Shown here: positions 38,021 through 50,925 of the stretch, piece after piece
Position numbering within the stretch: the first letter of the stretch is position 1
How the letters are laid out: every line of letters begins with the position of its first letter
NCBI GenBank assembly: GCA_036417435.1
Contig: CM070903.1
Coordinates: forward strand, 61,542,001-61,606,000
DNA from: Inia geoffrensis
Lineage: Eukaryota; Chordata; Mammalia; Artiodactyla; Iniidae
Length of the DNA stretch: 64,000 bases
Direction: 5' to 3'
Notes under the pieces: model-generated
Told to the model about the DNA's origin: nothing
Databases searched by the model: none
Seen by the model: only the letters and a program-made list of their open reading frames with translations
Program-made: the position numbers and the translations under genes

Positions 38021-38644
38021 TATGTCTGACACTCACCTTCCTACTGAGGGTTGTTTTCAAAGGAGCAGTTCAAGCTGAAAAACTTGGCTAACAGCTCACA
38101 TGGCATGCCTGACTTCTGATTGGGCCAGTTTGTCAGGTCAGCAGGCATTAGACATAATTCAAGGAGTTTCTGGCACAGAGCACATCGTGAAAAAAAAATC
38201 ATTTCTGGATCCCACAACTGGAAATTAAAATGATAATGTCTCTAACATATGAAGTTCCTGTTTTTTTACATTATTGTTATTTTTAACAATAGTATCTGGT
38301 AATAATGCAAATAACACCTTTCCTCTGAGAAATTCAATGAGCTTTACTAACCTTAGTTGTCTAACAGCGATTCCCAGGTGTAGAGAAAGCTGTCTCAAAG
38401 ATCACAGTAAATTTAAAATCATTCACTTCCCTCCTTTTTCACCCCAAATGTAGTGATGAATTAGTGGTGAGGGGTTACTAATTGGCAAAGACCCACTAGC
38501 TCATAATTTGAGGCACAGGAAATTTCATAAAGCAAGGATAAATGCAAGAAATAATCAACAGAGAGATAGTTGTGAGTGCAGAGAACGTTGGTGAAAGAGA
38601 AAAGGAGAGCGTTAAAAAGAAGAGTAAGGAAAGAAAGAGCAAAA

Positions 38645-38775
38645 TCACAGAACTAGCTGCATGACCTTGGATGAGTCATTTAACCACTAGGTGGCTCAGC
38701 TTTTTCATCTGTAAGAAAAGGAGGTGAATTTTATGATTTTAAAAGTCCTTTAAAACTCTAATAGTCCCCTGAGAA
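38645..38775 (+). mobile_element. MIR SINE
   Basis: 'actagctgcatgaccttggatgagtcatttaaccactaggtggctcagctttttcatctgtaagaaaagg' matches MIR. Confidence 0.85.
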
Positions 38776-39301
38776 GAAAGATGTGGGAATTAAGTAGCTC
38801 ATCAACCTGTTAAACCACTAAACCTGTTAAAGAAATCTGTCTGACTTTTAACTTTTTAACTAATTACCTGAAACGAATTCCCAAGTCTATATTACCAAAT
38901 CCACCTCCCTGGAAACTGATGAGAAAACCATTTAATGAATAAGGCGCCAATCATGGCCAGCAAAACGAATCAGGAACCCCATCTTCAGCTTTTTGATGCT
39001 ACAAGAAATGTTTTACTTAAAAAAATTTTAGCTCTGTAATTAATCACTAGCTAATACCCATGTCCAGAAGAAGTACCTCTGGTGGCCTGAGGACCCCTGG
39101 GATAGCCCTGCCAATAGAAGGTCCCACTCACTGTTTGTCCCTTTAAATCTACGTTAATTTTCTCTACAGGGATCTTGATTCCTCTTTGACAATTAATAAA
39201 CTCTGTTAATAAGAGTTGCACATCCCAGGAGCCTTAGTGTTGTCAGGAACAGTTGATTTTTGTTTTTAAAATAAGAGATCTTTGGGACCAGGTGAGAGAT
39301 A

Positions 39302-39362
39302 GGTATATAGATATATGGATACATACATACACACATACATATGCATATATATACATATATAG
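39302..39362. repeat. (TACA/TATA)n low-complexity tract
   Basis: 'tatagatatatggatacatacatacacacatacatatgcatatatatacatatatag' is an interrupted TA/TACA tract. Confidence 0.9.
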
Positions 39363-39744
39363 GTGTTTATACATATGATGATACTTTTTCTGGTTTTAAT
39401 GAATACCTGGTGATGGAAACCCCTTCTCTAAGTCATTTGATACTGGAATCTTCCGGGCCCAGAAGGCTGCCGCAGGACCTGGTCATAAGGTCACTTTAAC
39501 CTCCGTAATGAGGATTCCAACATGAGAACAATTTAGGGTGCAGCATGTTATTTGGTGTTATATCAGAGTTATCTATACTTTGCCCCTCGCACTGAGTATG
39601 TTTTCTGGACTAATTATTACATTTGTGGCTAAATGGAGAAACATCAAAATGGCATTAGCCAGAAGAACACATTGTCACTGTCTCCAAAATGAAAATCACT
39701 TCCCTCTTCCTGCTTTCATCACCTCCATAGTAATCGGGCTACCC

Positions 39745-39950
39745 GTATTAAATGCTTACTGTGCAGCAAGTCTTGTGCTTGGCACTTTTTATACATTATT
39801 TAACTTTATCTCTTACACTCACTCTTCAGAGATGGGAATTATATTCTGATTTTATAGATGAGGAAGCTGATGTTTAGGAAAAGTGAAGTTTTTTTTCTTT
39901 GCCATAGATCACGAACCTAGAGGGTAACAAAGCAGGGCTCTAGGGCCAGG
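39745..39950 (-). mobile_element. MIR SINE
   Basis: 'ttaaatgcttactgtgcagcaagtcttgtgcttggcactttttatacattatttaac' and 'gattttatagatgaggaagctgatgtttagg' match reversed MIR. Confidence 0.85.
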
Positions 39951-41289
39951 TTTTAACCACAATGTTTTGGGGCTTAACCTACATCAAGCTGTGATCACTA
40001 AACAACTGATCTCCTGCCTTCATTTCACTGCGGTTTATTTGAGGTCCTCGTCATAGGCTTATGGTATTAGATTCTCCATCATGGTCCACTAATGCCTTCT
40101 TCAATCTTTTTTTAAACTTTTCCAAAACCTTCTATGCTTGATTTATGTTTTCCCTCCCTACTTTCATTAACATGTCAACCTAAAGCCCATTACCATTTTT
40201 TTCGACAGACCTTTATCATCATCTTTTTCAGCTATTTCTTAGCCCTCGTTCTCATTCCAAATTACTCTTTTGAGGCCTCACATTTGACCTCAAGTGTTCT
40301 AACCCCAGCTTGAGAATTCCCCTTCCTTAATGCCTAAGGAACCTACTCTTCACCTGGTCCATTAGTAGGCTCCTGCTGGTTTCACTGGATGTTTGTCCAG
40401 TCTGACCTTACCCCATGATCAACCATTTCAGGACTATTCTCAACAGCTCTCCAGATTTCCTTGCTCCCCTGGCCTTCTATGCACAGGGCCTCTTCTTATG
40501 TTATTCAGTTATGAATCCATATCACCACTCACCATTCCCTCCCACTCTCAGTACGAAACCCTGCACGTGCATGCCATCTGTACCCTTACTCCTTGCTCAG
40601 TGTTGTTTCTGAGTATAAGCCTACAGTAGTTTTTCTTCATACGTTTTACTTTATCAAGTCTCATTCTTCATTCTCTTTTTCAGTTGATGACCTTGCCTCC
40701 TACATTAGTAAGAGGATCTAGAGCATCCAGTGTGGTAAGCTCACTGACCGGCTCTCATCTCCTTCTCCAATATCTCTGAAGTTTTATCATTTTGTTTCCT
40801 CAGGATATACCTTTACCTTTTTCTACATTCTCCTCCTATGTTGGAGTTTATCCTCTCTACTTCTGATCTCTACCCTTCCCTTTGGCTCCATCAGTGATAT
40901 CTTTTTTTTTTTTTTTCTGTACTTGAAGGCAGAAAAAATAGTAGTGCTATTAGTACTTCATAACAGTACTAAATTAATCATAACAGTATAGTGTTTTGCC
41001 CTGTCATCTACTCCTGCCCTTCAAAATCTTTACAGCTGGTATATCTCAAAGTGAGTTTTATAGAACACTAGAACCTCAAGATGAACCTCAAAAACAGTTC
41101 GTTGGTCAAACAAATACAGGAAACACAGAATACTATATGTCTCTTTTACAAACTCATAATGTCCATAAGGATATTAAAGGTGTTGAAGACCCCAGCATTG
41201 TCCAAACTTACTGGATTATAGAACCATCCCCCACTCCCCCATCTTTCTACCGGCACATTTATTAACTTCAGAATATGCTTAGAGAAGAT

Positions 41290-41730
41290 GCTTTAATGGA
41301 TTTCCCCTGGCTCTAAACTCTTTAGCTTGGGTATGTTAGTCCACTGAATCTGTATCAAATAAGCCCTCTCAGATTCCTTTCCATCAATACTCCATTTGGT
41401 CTAAACTGGTTAACTTACAGAATGTCAGAAAGACTAAGCACGTTCGTGTCTCTGAGCCTCTGAACATACCATTTTGGCTGCTTGGAAGGCCTCTATGACC
41501 TTTTTGTTATCTAGGCCTTTCCTGTCTTTCAAGGCCTGTATCAGTCATGTATCTGTTATGAAAACTGTCTCAGCCCATGCTGACCTCTGCTACTCATTTA
41601 ACACTTAGATAAATGGTTGTAGTTTAACCCCTGTGTCCTCTATCACTGGTAAGAATGTAAATTCTCAAGGACATAGACCTTGGTTTGCACATTATAAAAA
41701 CTCCAGCACCTAGGGTGGCCCTTTGTGCAA
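41290..41730 (+). mobile_element. Degenerate L2 LINE fragment
   Basis: 'tgtctctgagcctctgaacataccattttggctgcttgg', 'caaggcctgtatcagtc' and 'aagaatgtaaattctcaaggacatagaccttggtttgcac...ccagcacctaggg' follow L2 3' order. Confidence 0.55.
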
Positions 41731-43549
41731 TACTAGGGGGTTATAATCATATTATTAGAGGCCGTGAACGGAAATAGTTAACACTGGAGCATGTCAGGTC
41801 AAAACTTGATTTCTGTAGCTATGGGGTCAGTTAAATATGCTAAAGGCCCAGGTGAATGTACCGCGGCCTTGTGGGGAAGAAACACCATCCATTATTACCA
41901 TCATCACCTCCACAAATGGTAACATGTATGCTTTGGGGAGATGCAGGCTAGATCTAGAAGAGCAAAGGCAGCTCTGTTCTTAGGTGAAGATGAGACTTTG
42001 CATTAGTTGACTCCAAATGGAGAGAAGACTAAAAGAATCTAGGACCATCAGAGCACCCATGAAAGGAACCAGTGGAACAAATGCCTCTCTACCAATGAGG
42101 AAATCATCATTCATGATCATTAAATCGTGGTACCTGGGTGATAAAGAAAAGCCTCTCTTCCTGCACAAGGAAGTCGGTCTTGTGAGAGGATCCACCGCTT
42201 ATCACCATGCCTGGGACACAGAATATGCCATTCTGCAGGGTAGCAACCACCTGCAGGATGTCAAAGGACTGAACGTGCTCCTGCCTTCCAGGCATCTTCC
42301 AGCCTCTATCTCTTTGGGTCAATCTGGAGACACGTTGCATTGACGAAGTTAAGACAGCTTGGCTGCCGCTAGCACATGTTACCCCCAAACAATGAATTCC
42401 ATCATTCCTGTAAAGCTCTTTTTCTGCCACACCACATAGACCACTGAGCAGATTTTAAGTCTCAGGCGAGTGTGCAATAACCAGATATTAAGGGGCTTTG
42501 AGTTTTTCAGATTAGATGTATTCCGAAGTTAGGACTTAATGGATTCCCTAATAGTGAGTTTGTAGTGAGGCTAGGACTAAACATTTGGTCTCTTGATGCC
42601 CAGTCAGGGAGTTTGATTATGAGAGAAACAGAGTATAGCTTTCTTCCTTAAAACTGCAGCAACATATGATTTTCACATTTTGGTAGAGGAGAAAATGAAT
42701 TTCATTAAAGTATAGTTTGTGAAGTATTTTGCTATCTTCCTGGATAAAAAGTGGTATACAAACCAAAGATTTAATTGAAAACTATTTATAAGTTAAAATG
42801 TTTACTTAGGCTTACTTCAAAATAGGTATATATTGTATTATATAATATATGAAAATAGTAGGATAGTGGTAAAAATGCTATAATAGAAAATTCTCTGTTG
42901 GTCCTTAGTTAAAATTCATAACAATGTATTATTTATTATTAGTAGTAATCAATAATAAGCATTTTTAAAACTGGAATTTTTATTGTGGGAGATTATTGGG
43001 TGGGTGAAGCTAAATGGCTTAGCTAATTTTCTGTCATTTCCCTGTTTAGAGTTGCTTTCTGAACAATTTACACACTTGAGAGTGAAAATGAAGGGTAGCC
43101 TGACTTTTGAATGTGTCACAGGCCACTGGGTCAAGGCTGTTGCTTTCTGAGAGCCATGGGAAGCTTCTAAAGTAAAGTATCTTAATTTCTTCTTTTTGTT
43201 GTAAAAATAGCTTACTTTTATGTTCTTGGTGAAATGTGAGATCTCTGCATCTCTCCTGATGTCACACGTGGTGGAGATGGCGGGATACTACTGGCAATCT
43301 TTGCACTGATTTAGACCCATCAGAGCTTACGTGGTACTTTCATAGCCACTCTTGAGAAGTGAGTTCTCCCCACCACGAGTTGCACAGATGAGAAGTCTGG
43401 GGTGGGAGAGGGAGGTTTAAGTTGCCCAGCTAATGAGCAGAAGAGCTTAAATCTAAAAACCATGGTTTTCAACAGAAAATCCTTTTTGATCCCCCCAAAT
43501 GCCACGGCTGCCAACAAGCTTTGTAGCAAATCCTAGAAGCAGAGTACTA

Positions 43550-43815
43550 GATGGAGAGTCAGAAGAACAACCTTGTCTTCTTGGATCTGATAAGTACTAG
43601 CTGTGTGATCATGGTCAAGTGACTGACTTTTCTGAGTCTTATAAAATCGTAAGCAAGGAAACAATGAATGGCATAATTACCTTCCAGCCATAAAACCTCT
43701 CACCTGTAAAATGGTATTGATTAATAATGTGCTTGGCCTATCTCCCAAAGTTGTGAGGCTAAAATAAGCTGATGTATGTGGAAATGTTTTGTATTCTGTG
43801 AAGTATTGAATCAGT
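43550..43815 (+). mobile_element. MIR SINE, with internal insertion
   Basis: 'actagctgtgtgatcatggtcaagtgactgacttttctgagtct' and, after about 65 extra bases, 'cacctgtaaaatggtattgattaataat...ttgtgaggctaaaataagctgatgtatgtg' are the two MIR halves. Confidence 0.75.
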
Positions 43816-45792
43816 GTAGTCTCAAAGAACAGCTACTGGAGGAATTAGGAAAGGGCCCCATGTGTGTCTACAAACACAGCCAGTCCACTTCCATTCAGGT
43901 TTGAGGAGAAGCTGTACTAAAGCACTGGCAGCAGCTCAAATCTCACTCCATCCTCTCCCCTTCCAGCGTGCTGCAGAGTGTCACTGCAGCAAAGTTACTT
44001 GAATGGGTGAGCCAAACACTCAAGCTCCAACTTTGCTGAGTAGAAGCCACAGAGAATTCTGAGCCACAGTGCAGGTAACAAGCACTGTTCCTCCAGGTGT
44101 GTCTGAAACACGGGGGAGACCCCGGGGAGTGATGTACAGGAAGCTGGGGAGGGAGGTCAGACATCCCTGCTCCCGAGGCCCAGTTTTCTCTTGTACACAG
44201 CTCCAGCCCACATGATTTCGCCTGGTAGTCCCAGGAGACAGAACAGACCCAGAAAAAGCGGGAGCCTCCTCTCCTGATAACCTAAGTGCTCTGATTGAAA
44301 GGCAGAGGGTATCAGCAGAATGGCTGTACTGAATCGGCATTGATTTCTCCAGCCTTTGTCTGCGTCTGGTTTCTGTCTCGTTTGGAGGTGGTTACTGTTA
44401 CTACAAGCAGCATGAATCATGTCTCTGTTAAAAAACAGAGCTTCAATTGTCTTATATAACCCCTGGTAACTGCAAGTCTAATAATAGCAAGCCATTTGCA
44501 GGTAGGGAGTCTGTCTTCTCCCAGACATACACGCACACACTACTTCCAGTGCCTCACAGTAAAGTGAGACAGGCAGCAGAGGGAGAAAGGGGACAGCACG
44601 ACTGACTTTTGGGGCAATTTTAAAACATATTGAATAATCATGCATCGCAGAGCCTGATGACCAACATGTTTAACTAAACTAGTTTTATAAACTGCAGGAA
44701 TCAAGCATTCTTCTTCAAAGTATTTGAAACAGCAAGGAATCCAAACACACCAGATAGACACCTTCTCTAGCATCCTATTACTGTATAAAACCCCTGAACT
44801 CCAGCGATGGGAGGGTATGTAGGGGATAGGAAGAAGGTACAAGTTTCACCAGATCTGCAACTAGCTTGCACCAGATAGGTTTAATTTTCCAAGGACTTTT
44901 TCTTCTCTCCTTTTTGTGTGACCAGATAGAGATATTTCAAAGGTTCTTGGCTACAGTCATTGCATAATATTCTAGAGAGTGAAAACACTGAAAACATGGC
45001 TGCAATGTGCCACTTGTCAGGCTATACCTTGTTGGGTACTGTTATCGGAGCCACTTTCTTTGGGAGGGAGAACCTTGTATCTGAAGACCTGTATTTCCCC
45101 CATGAGCATAATCTCTGCCTTGTAAGACAAGATGAGGTCTTTTGTACATGATCCCCACTCTACCACCCATTAAAGTGATGACTAAAAAGCAAAATAAACA
45201 GACAGGCTGGGAAAAAATGACTCAAAAATTATGATTGTAAGTTTTTCTTTAAACCACCCATTTGACTGAGAAAAAATGGCTCTAGATAGCAAGTTAAAAA
45301 GTGTATGAGGAAAAAAATAATCTAAACTTGTAACATGCATGTCTCCATTTCCTCACTGCCTCATCATGGCCATCCGAAGAAAAATCACTGCAGGCTATGT
45401 TTTTGGAGTGTGCATTCCCAGGAGCCCAGTAGCTCTAGATATCATAGAAAGTGGACCAGGGGAGGACTTCATGGAAAATTACAGAGAGAGGCTACATCCT
45501 GTCACTCATTTGGGCTAGGACCACAGATGGAAAACTTCCTTCTCTGTTTTGACTGTTCAATAACATGAAACAGTGGACTTGGCTAGTTCCAATCAAAGAA
45601 TGCCCTAGGACACACCTACTTTAAGGACCAGCGCCTGGGCTATTCTGTATGCTCTTCAGCTGTTTAGGAATGCAGAGAGGCATATGGATATAGTTATAAG
45701 TCAAAATGGTTATGTTGCCCTCAAAATAGTATTTATTCTGCCTATTTCCTTTTGGAATACTCCCTACATCCATAAGCAAAAGAGTTTTGAAT

Positions 45793-45862
45793 AAAAGGAG
45801 GAAAGAAGAGAAAGAAAAAGAAAAAAAAAGAAGAGAGGAGAGAGGAAGAGGAAGGAAAATGA
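45793..45862. repeat. GA-rich low-complexity tract
   Basis: About 70 bases consist almost only of A and G ('aaaggaggaaagaagagaaagaaaaag...agaggaagaggaagg'). Confidence 0.9.
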
Positions 45863-46599
45863 CTAATGTCCTGTTATCCCAGCCTGCAAACTTGGCAGGA
45901 GTTGATAACAAAACCTCTACTACTGCTGTCTAGTAGTACTTGCTACGTGCCATGTGGATATGGTTTCTGAAGGAAATGAGTTCTAGATTTTCCTCACAAA
46001 TATCCAAATGCAGAATAGTAGGGATCTTGACCACTAAATCACCCCACATAACAGCAGTGGAATGTAGCTGACGGGGCTAGACTCTTATTTCATTCACTTT
46101 GTGAATTAAATTGCTCTTTGAGTTGGTATGCTGGTGAACTAAATGTTTTAATAAAAACAGCCACGAGACACCACAGTTTCTTTCACAAAAGACTTTTCCC
46201 TCTGACTACTATTGTTGAATGATTCCTGCTGCTGGAAGAGCAGATAATTTGCCTCTTCTCCTTTTCGTGGTCTCAAAAGCCAGGCTCTTCTATGCATGTG
46301 TGAAGAGATTACACTCACCTGGTATTTCAGGGCACTATGTCAGCCAGTTCCTTCACAATGGTGTGTTTGGCACTCGAGCTAGGACTTGGTGGGCCACACA
46401 CATTTAAAATGTAAGAGTGGATTATTATATTATTTTGCGCTGCAACAGTAAGAGTATTTCTGGATTGTGGCTGACAAGTAGATCATAATAACCGTATGTG
46501 GTACAACAAACCACAAGACATTGTATCAGAAGCTCAGAGGTAATATTTTCAAATGACACAGAGATTTTTTTGAAAAAGAAACATGATGGATGCTTTCCC

Positions 46600-46662
46600 C
46601 CCCTTTCAATAAGCATTTATTGAACGCCTAATGTCAGTGATGGACTCTCTATTCACAGAAGG
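46600..46662 (-). mobile_element. Short L2 3'-end fragment
   Basis: 'ttcaataagcatttattgaacgcctaatgtcagtgatgg' fits the reversed L2 terminus. Only about 60 bp is recognisable. Confidence 0.5.
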
Positions 46663-47269
46663 GAGCTGGGCTACGCCCGACTCTCACCATGTTCTTTCTC
46701 TTCTAACACTGAATGAAATATCAGTAAAACACGAAGTACAGCCTTTTTTCAACCTGATAGGCAATCGGTATGTAGTAACTGGCCATGCTGATGAGAGCAG
46801 GAGCTGGTGATACTAATGGCAGTGGGAAGGACTGCCTTACAAAGGCACCTCAGTTTAGGAACATCCATGGACAATTCAGAGGGGATACCTAAGCAGATCT
46901 GGTCTGACCTATTTATGCTTTCCAACAAAGGTCTAGAACTCTAGAAACCTTGAAAAATCTAATAATATGATCACGCCATTTTTATAGGAATGATAGGATT
47001 TTTATGAAGAGGCATCTGTATTTATCTAGTGAGCTTCTCTGTATTTGTAGAATACTCAGAATACTTCCGAGAACCCATCTTAGTTTTTAGAACCATTTCG
47101 AAGAATCCAGCAATTTATTATTTTAAAATAAACTTCAAAGCAATTAATTAAGAAGCTTGTTGATAATCAAGATACACAAAGCAAGGCTGGTAGGATAAGA
47201 CAAAGTTAGAGTTCTCCAAAACGACTGCAGAGAAACTGAAGAAATGACAGAGTGTTTGGCCGGAAGGCA

Positions 47270-47450
47270 TCTGCCTGTAGATCAGACGATGTGGGTCCCC
47301 AGCCATGTTTGTCAACTGTTGTAGATATTACAAATCATCAAACTTCTCCTGAGTCTCACTTTTCACCTATTTAAAATGGGAGTGTTGGATGTGATGGTCT
47401 TTAAGATTCTTTGCAGTTGTAGCATTTGATGATTTTAAAGTAAAAAAGGT
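47270..47450 (+). mobile_element. MIR SINE
   Basis: 'ctgagtctcacttttcacctatttaaaatgggagtgttggatgtgatggtctttaagattctttgcagttgtagcatttgatg' matches the MIR form ending in 'aaggtcccttccagc'. Confidence 0.75.
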
Positions 47451-47826
47451 AATTCCCCCTTCCTCTTGTTTTGGTAAACAGGTGGCTTTCCCTTCATCTG
47501 TGTCTATGTGGTTTGCATTGGGTTTTAGGTTTCTAGGCTCTAGAAGTCACATAGTAAACTTTCAAGTCATTTTTCCTTGTGTACATGATAAAATGATAGT
47601 GGAATTACTCTCTTTCTTTCCATATCCATGTCTCTTCTCAAATCATTACACGCCTAACATTAAAAACACAATCATTCTGTCACTGACGAAGATTCTTCTC
47701 ATCCTCATCACAGACCCTCACTCATGCTCATGCAAGCTTATCAGATTGGGTTATTTCTATATTTATGTCCTGGCTATTTTTTCTCTTCCAACTTGTTTAT
47801 GGAAATCCCTGGTAAGCATAAAGCTG

Positions 47827-47858
47827 CAAAAACAAAAACAAACAAATAAAACAAAACA
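47827..47858. repeat. (AAAC)n low-complexity tract
   Basis: 'aaaacaaaaacaaacaaataaaacaaaaca', imperfect. Confidence 0.8.
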
Positions 47859-47944
47859 GCTCTGTTTGAATAATTTACTTCAGTTAAGGGAGTATAAGAA
47901 AACATTCTAACACTCAGGGGAAAAAAAGCTTTAAAAAATACTCC

Positions 47945-48440
47945 TGCCATAAAAAGAAACGAAATTGAGTTATTTGTAGCGAGGTGGATGGACCTAGAGT
48001 CTGTCATAAAGAGTGAAGTAAGTCAGAAAGAGAAAAACAAATACCGTATGCTAACATATATAATATGGAATCTAAAAAAAAAGTGGTTCTGAAGAACGGA
48101 GGGGCAGGATAGGAATAAAGATGCAGACGTAGGGAGTGGACTTGAGGACACGGGGAGGGGGAAGGGTAAGCTGGGACGAAGTGAGAGAGTGGCATGGACG
48201 TATATACATTACCAGATGTAAAATAGCTAGCTAGTGGGAAGCAGCCGCATAGCACAGGGAGATCAGCTCGTGCTTTGTGAACACCGAGAGGGGTGGGATA
48301 GGGAGGGTGGGAGGAAGATGCAAGAGGGAGGGGATATGGGGACATATGTATGCATATAGCTGATTCATTTTGTTATACAGCAGAAATTAACACAACATTG
48401 TAAGGCAATTATACTCCAATAAAGATGTTAAAAAAAAAAG
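47945..48440 (+). mobile_element. L1 LINE 3' end, cetartiodactyl type
   Basis: It starts near 'ccataaaaagaaacgaaattgagttatttgtag' and includes 'gagtgaagtaagtcagaaagagaaaaacaaataccgtatgc' and 'gaggacacggggagggggaagggtaagctggga'. It continues with 'gtgggaagcagccgcatagcacagggagatcagctcg' and ends 'gcaattatactccaataaagatgtt' plus about 10 A. The polyadenylation signal AATAAA is intact. This is the standard L1 3'UTR of cetaceans and ruminants, here only about 0.5 kb long. A possible target-site duplication is discussed in the findings. Confidence 0.94.
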
Positions 48441-48461
48441 TACTAGAAAGACTAGTACAGT

Positions 48462-48540
48462 GGCCACCCATATACCCAACGCATAGATGAAAAACTTATT
48501 TTGTCACACAAAAAAATACTCCGTATCTTAGAAAAGACTA
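48462..48540. repeat. Possible old repeat fragment beside the L1
   Basis: 'agtacagtggccacccatatacccaacgcatagatg' resembles a common mammalian repeat motif ('agtacagtgaactcccatatacccacc'). The family is not recognised. It may be the original flank of the L1 at 47945. Confidence 0.4.
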
Positions 48541-48779
48541 AATAAAATGTTATATCAATGATAGCTTCATACGTTGTTATTCTTTTTCATTATATAGAAT
48601 GCTACATATGGGGTCTATAGTCTGTTGTACAGATGTGGATATTTTTCCCAATCTTTCTCAGGTCACTGCACCCTCGAAGCCAAGAAGGTTCAGGGCTTGC
48701 CGAGCTAGCTTTATATAGACAAAGGAGCCACAAAGAAAACCCAGTACCTGGAGCTTATATCATATCCTGCCTAGGCACT

Positions 48780-48960
48780 CCATTTACTCATGACTTGCTC
48801 TTTTCCATCTGTGTCCTGTTCCTTTGCTGGTTTGCCTCCCTTTACTGCTCAAAATTCCCCCTATCTTTCAAGACCCACCTAGCTCAAGGCCCATTTCCAA
48901 GAAGCAACTTAGGTTGACCCAACTTGGGACCCAGTGATAATTTTCATGGCTAGCAATCGA
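48780..48960 (+). mobile_element. L2 LINE fragment
   Basis: 'ccctatctttcaagacccacctagctcaaggcccatttccaagaagcaactta' matches the L2 'aaggcccagctcaaatgccac...aagcc' block. No terminus is preserved. Confidence 0.5.
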
Positions 48961-49529
48961 TAATTAGCCCTTGTAATAACTGGAGTCACTGAGAACACGC
49001 ATCTAAGAAGTTCTCAGAGAACACCAGAGAAACAGGTTGTAAAGAGTTGCAGGGCCCTCATAAAAGGAAAAAAAAAAAATGCTAGCTTTAAGAACAGGAC
49101 CAAGAACAGCCGTGGTACAAAAATTAAAAGTTGTAGCCTTGTAAAGAAAAGTTGTAGTTTGTACAGAAAGAACTTTTTTAGAGTTGACTTTTTTTTTTTT
49201 AATAAAGCAAAGGATATTCTTTCTTAAAAGTAAGAGTTAAGACACTGGATATCGCAATGTACAGTATCATGAAGTTTGATTGCACTAATTATGAAGCTAA
49301 AATATCAAGATTTTAATAGAAAGAAAATGGGGCACAGATTAATAAGGCAAAGACAGAGGTGTGTGTATAAAATCTGAATTTCATCTCCCCCCAGTCTCCC
49401 TCAGTCTGACGGCCACACCATGCATTACGATCAACTCTGCCAGTACCTAGCTGGGCTTAAGTGATGGGCCATGATACATTCTGATAGTAAAAGATAGAAT
49501 GAAGCTAAGGAATGCTGGATGCTGTTATA

Positions 49530-49595
49530 CATGTATATGATTTTATTTATGTGTATATTTTTATATCTATATATACAAACATATATATTTGTATG
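49530..49595. repeat. AT-rich low-complexity tract
   Basis: 'atgtatatgattttatttatgtgtatatttttatatctatatatacaaacatatatatttgtatg' is a TATA-type tract. Confidence 0.8.
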
Positions 49596-49599
49596 ATGT

Positions 49600-49745
49600 T
49601 TGGCAACCTCACCCATGGTATTCCTGTGAAGTAGGCATGTGGTAAACATAATTAGCCCATTAAACAGATGGTAGGGCTCTGGCATATCTCACCATATTCT
49701 AAAATGGTGGAGCTGTGAGCAGGGACTGGAGAGAGAGTGCAGTTT
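49600..49745 (-). mobile_element. MIR SINE fragment
   Basis: 'cctcacccatggtattcctgtgaagtaggcatgtggtaaacataattagcccattaaacagatgg' is a degraded reversed MIR. Confidence 0.6.
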
Positions 49746-49986
49746 GATATATGGGTAACTGCAAAGCTCTGTGAATTGCTACTTTCCTGAAGACAATCTG
49801 GGAAGGTTGCATTTGGCTGAGAGCTGGGGATGGTTTGGGAAGATTTAAAAATACACAAGAGGACAACTTTTCACATTCATTCAGATATAGTATCTTCATT
49901 TTCACTTACTAGGGACTTTTTTTTTTAAACAGCTTTTTCTCTTAACTCATCTGTGTTCCAAGCAAACTCAAATTGCCGAGTAGATT

Positions 49987-50004
49987 AAAAAAAAAAAAAA
50001 AAAA
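49987..50004. repeat. A-run
   Basis: About 18 A bases, followed by 'caagaaaaacc'. No retroelement body is recognised upstream. Confidence 0.85.
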
Positions 50005-50709
50005 CAAGAAAAACCAAACCCTACACGTCAAGTAGAAACACCAGGCAAATTTTTTTTTTAATTGTCTTTACAAAGTGCACTCTTGGAAAGGATCAAGTTG
50101 AACAGAGGTTTGGTACCATAAATATAAACACACAGCTCTCATTGTCACTCAGTGACCAGATATGCGCAAAAGCACATGTGATGAACTTTTACCTGGCTGA
50201 ATTATGTGGCCATGGCATTGCCACTCCGTGGTACACCCGGCTGCAGAGAGCCTGTAATCAAATATTCTAGCCCAATTCTTGGTCAGTTGAAATAGGGGCT
50301 AGCAGAAGAGAAAGGGTTACTAAAAGTTAAGACTTGAATTTACAAATGTATTTGAACTGGCTTCAAGAAGACATGAAACATCAATACATCTGGAGAATAG
50401 AACTTGCAATTGACTGTTCTTTACCATCTGGTCTCAAGAACATTTTCTGCTTGGAAGTTGCATAAGCAATGAAAAAACACACAAACAACTTCCTGTACCA
50501 TGCTTTGGGTCACTTATAATGATGCATTACAAAGTAAACCAGCTAAATATGAGCAACTCTGCCTTACTCCAGATGACAAATACAGTATATAACTAAGATC
50601 AGAGACAGAGAACATCTTTATTTTAAGAGATCTAGACTAGAAAAAATATTCAAGAACAAATATCCTTCCTTCTAAGGTATTTGTCTTGAGTAGTTTTGGC
50701 TAGATTGAT

Positions 50710-50925
50710 TTTTTTTCTTTTTTTTTTTTTTTTGCGGTACGTGGGCCTCTCACTGTTGTGCCCTCTCCCGTTGCAGAGCACAGGCTCCAGGCGCGCAGGC
50801 TCAGTGGCCATGGCTCACGGCCCTAGCCACTCCGCAGCATGTGGGATCTTCCCGGACCGGGGCACGAACCCGTGTCCCCTTCATTGGCAGGCGGACTCTC
50901 AACTACTGCACCACCAGGGAAGCCC
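50710..50925 (-). mobile_element. CHR-2 type SINE
   Basis: It begins with an oligo(T) tract, then 'gcggtacgtgggcctctcactgttgtg', and ends 'accaccagggaagccc'. The central block is present, unlike the copy at 52208. A 9-bp target-site duplication, tagattgat, lies at 50701-50709 and 50926-50934. Confidence 0.94.

Noticed and set aside
40080..40900. Pyrimidine-rich region looking like a repeat or gene
   Set aside because: I could not match it to a named family or to a protein. The open frames are short and Ser/Pro/Leu-rich.
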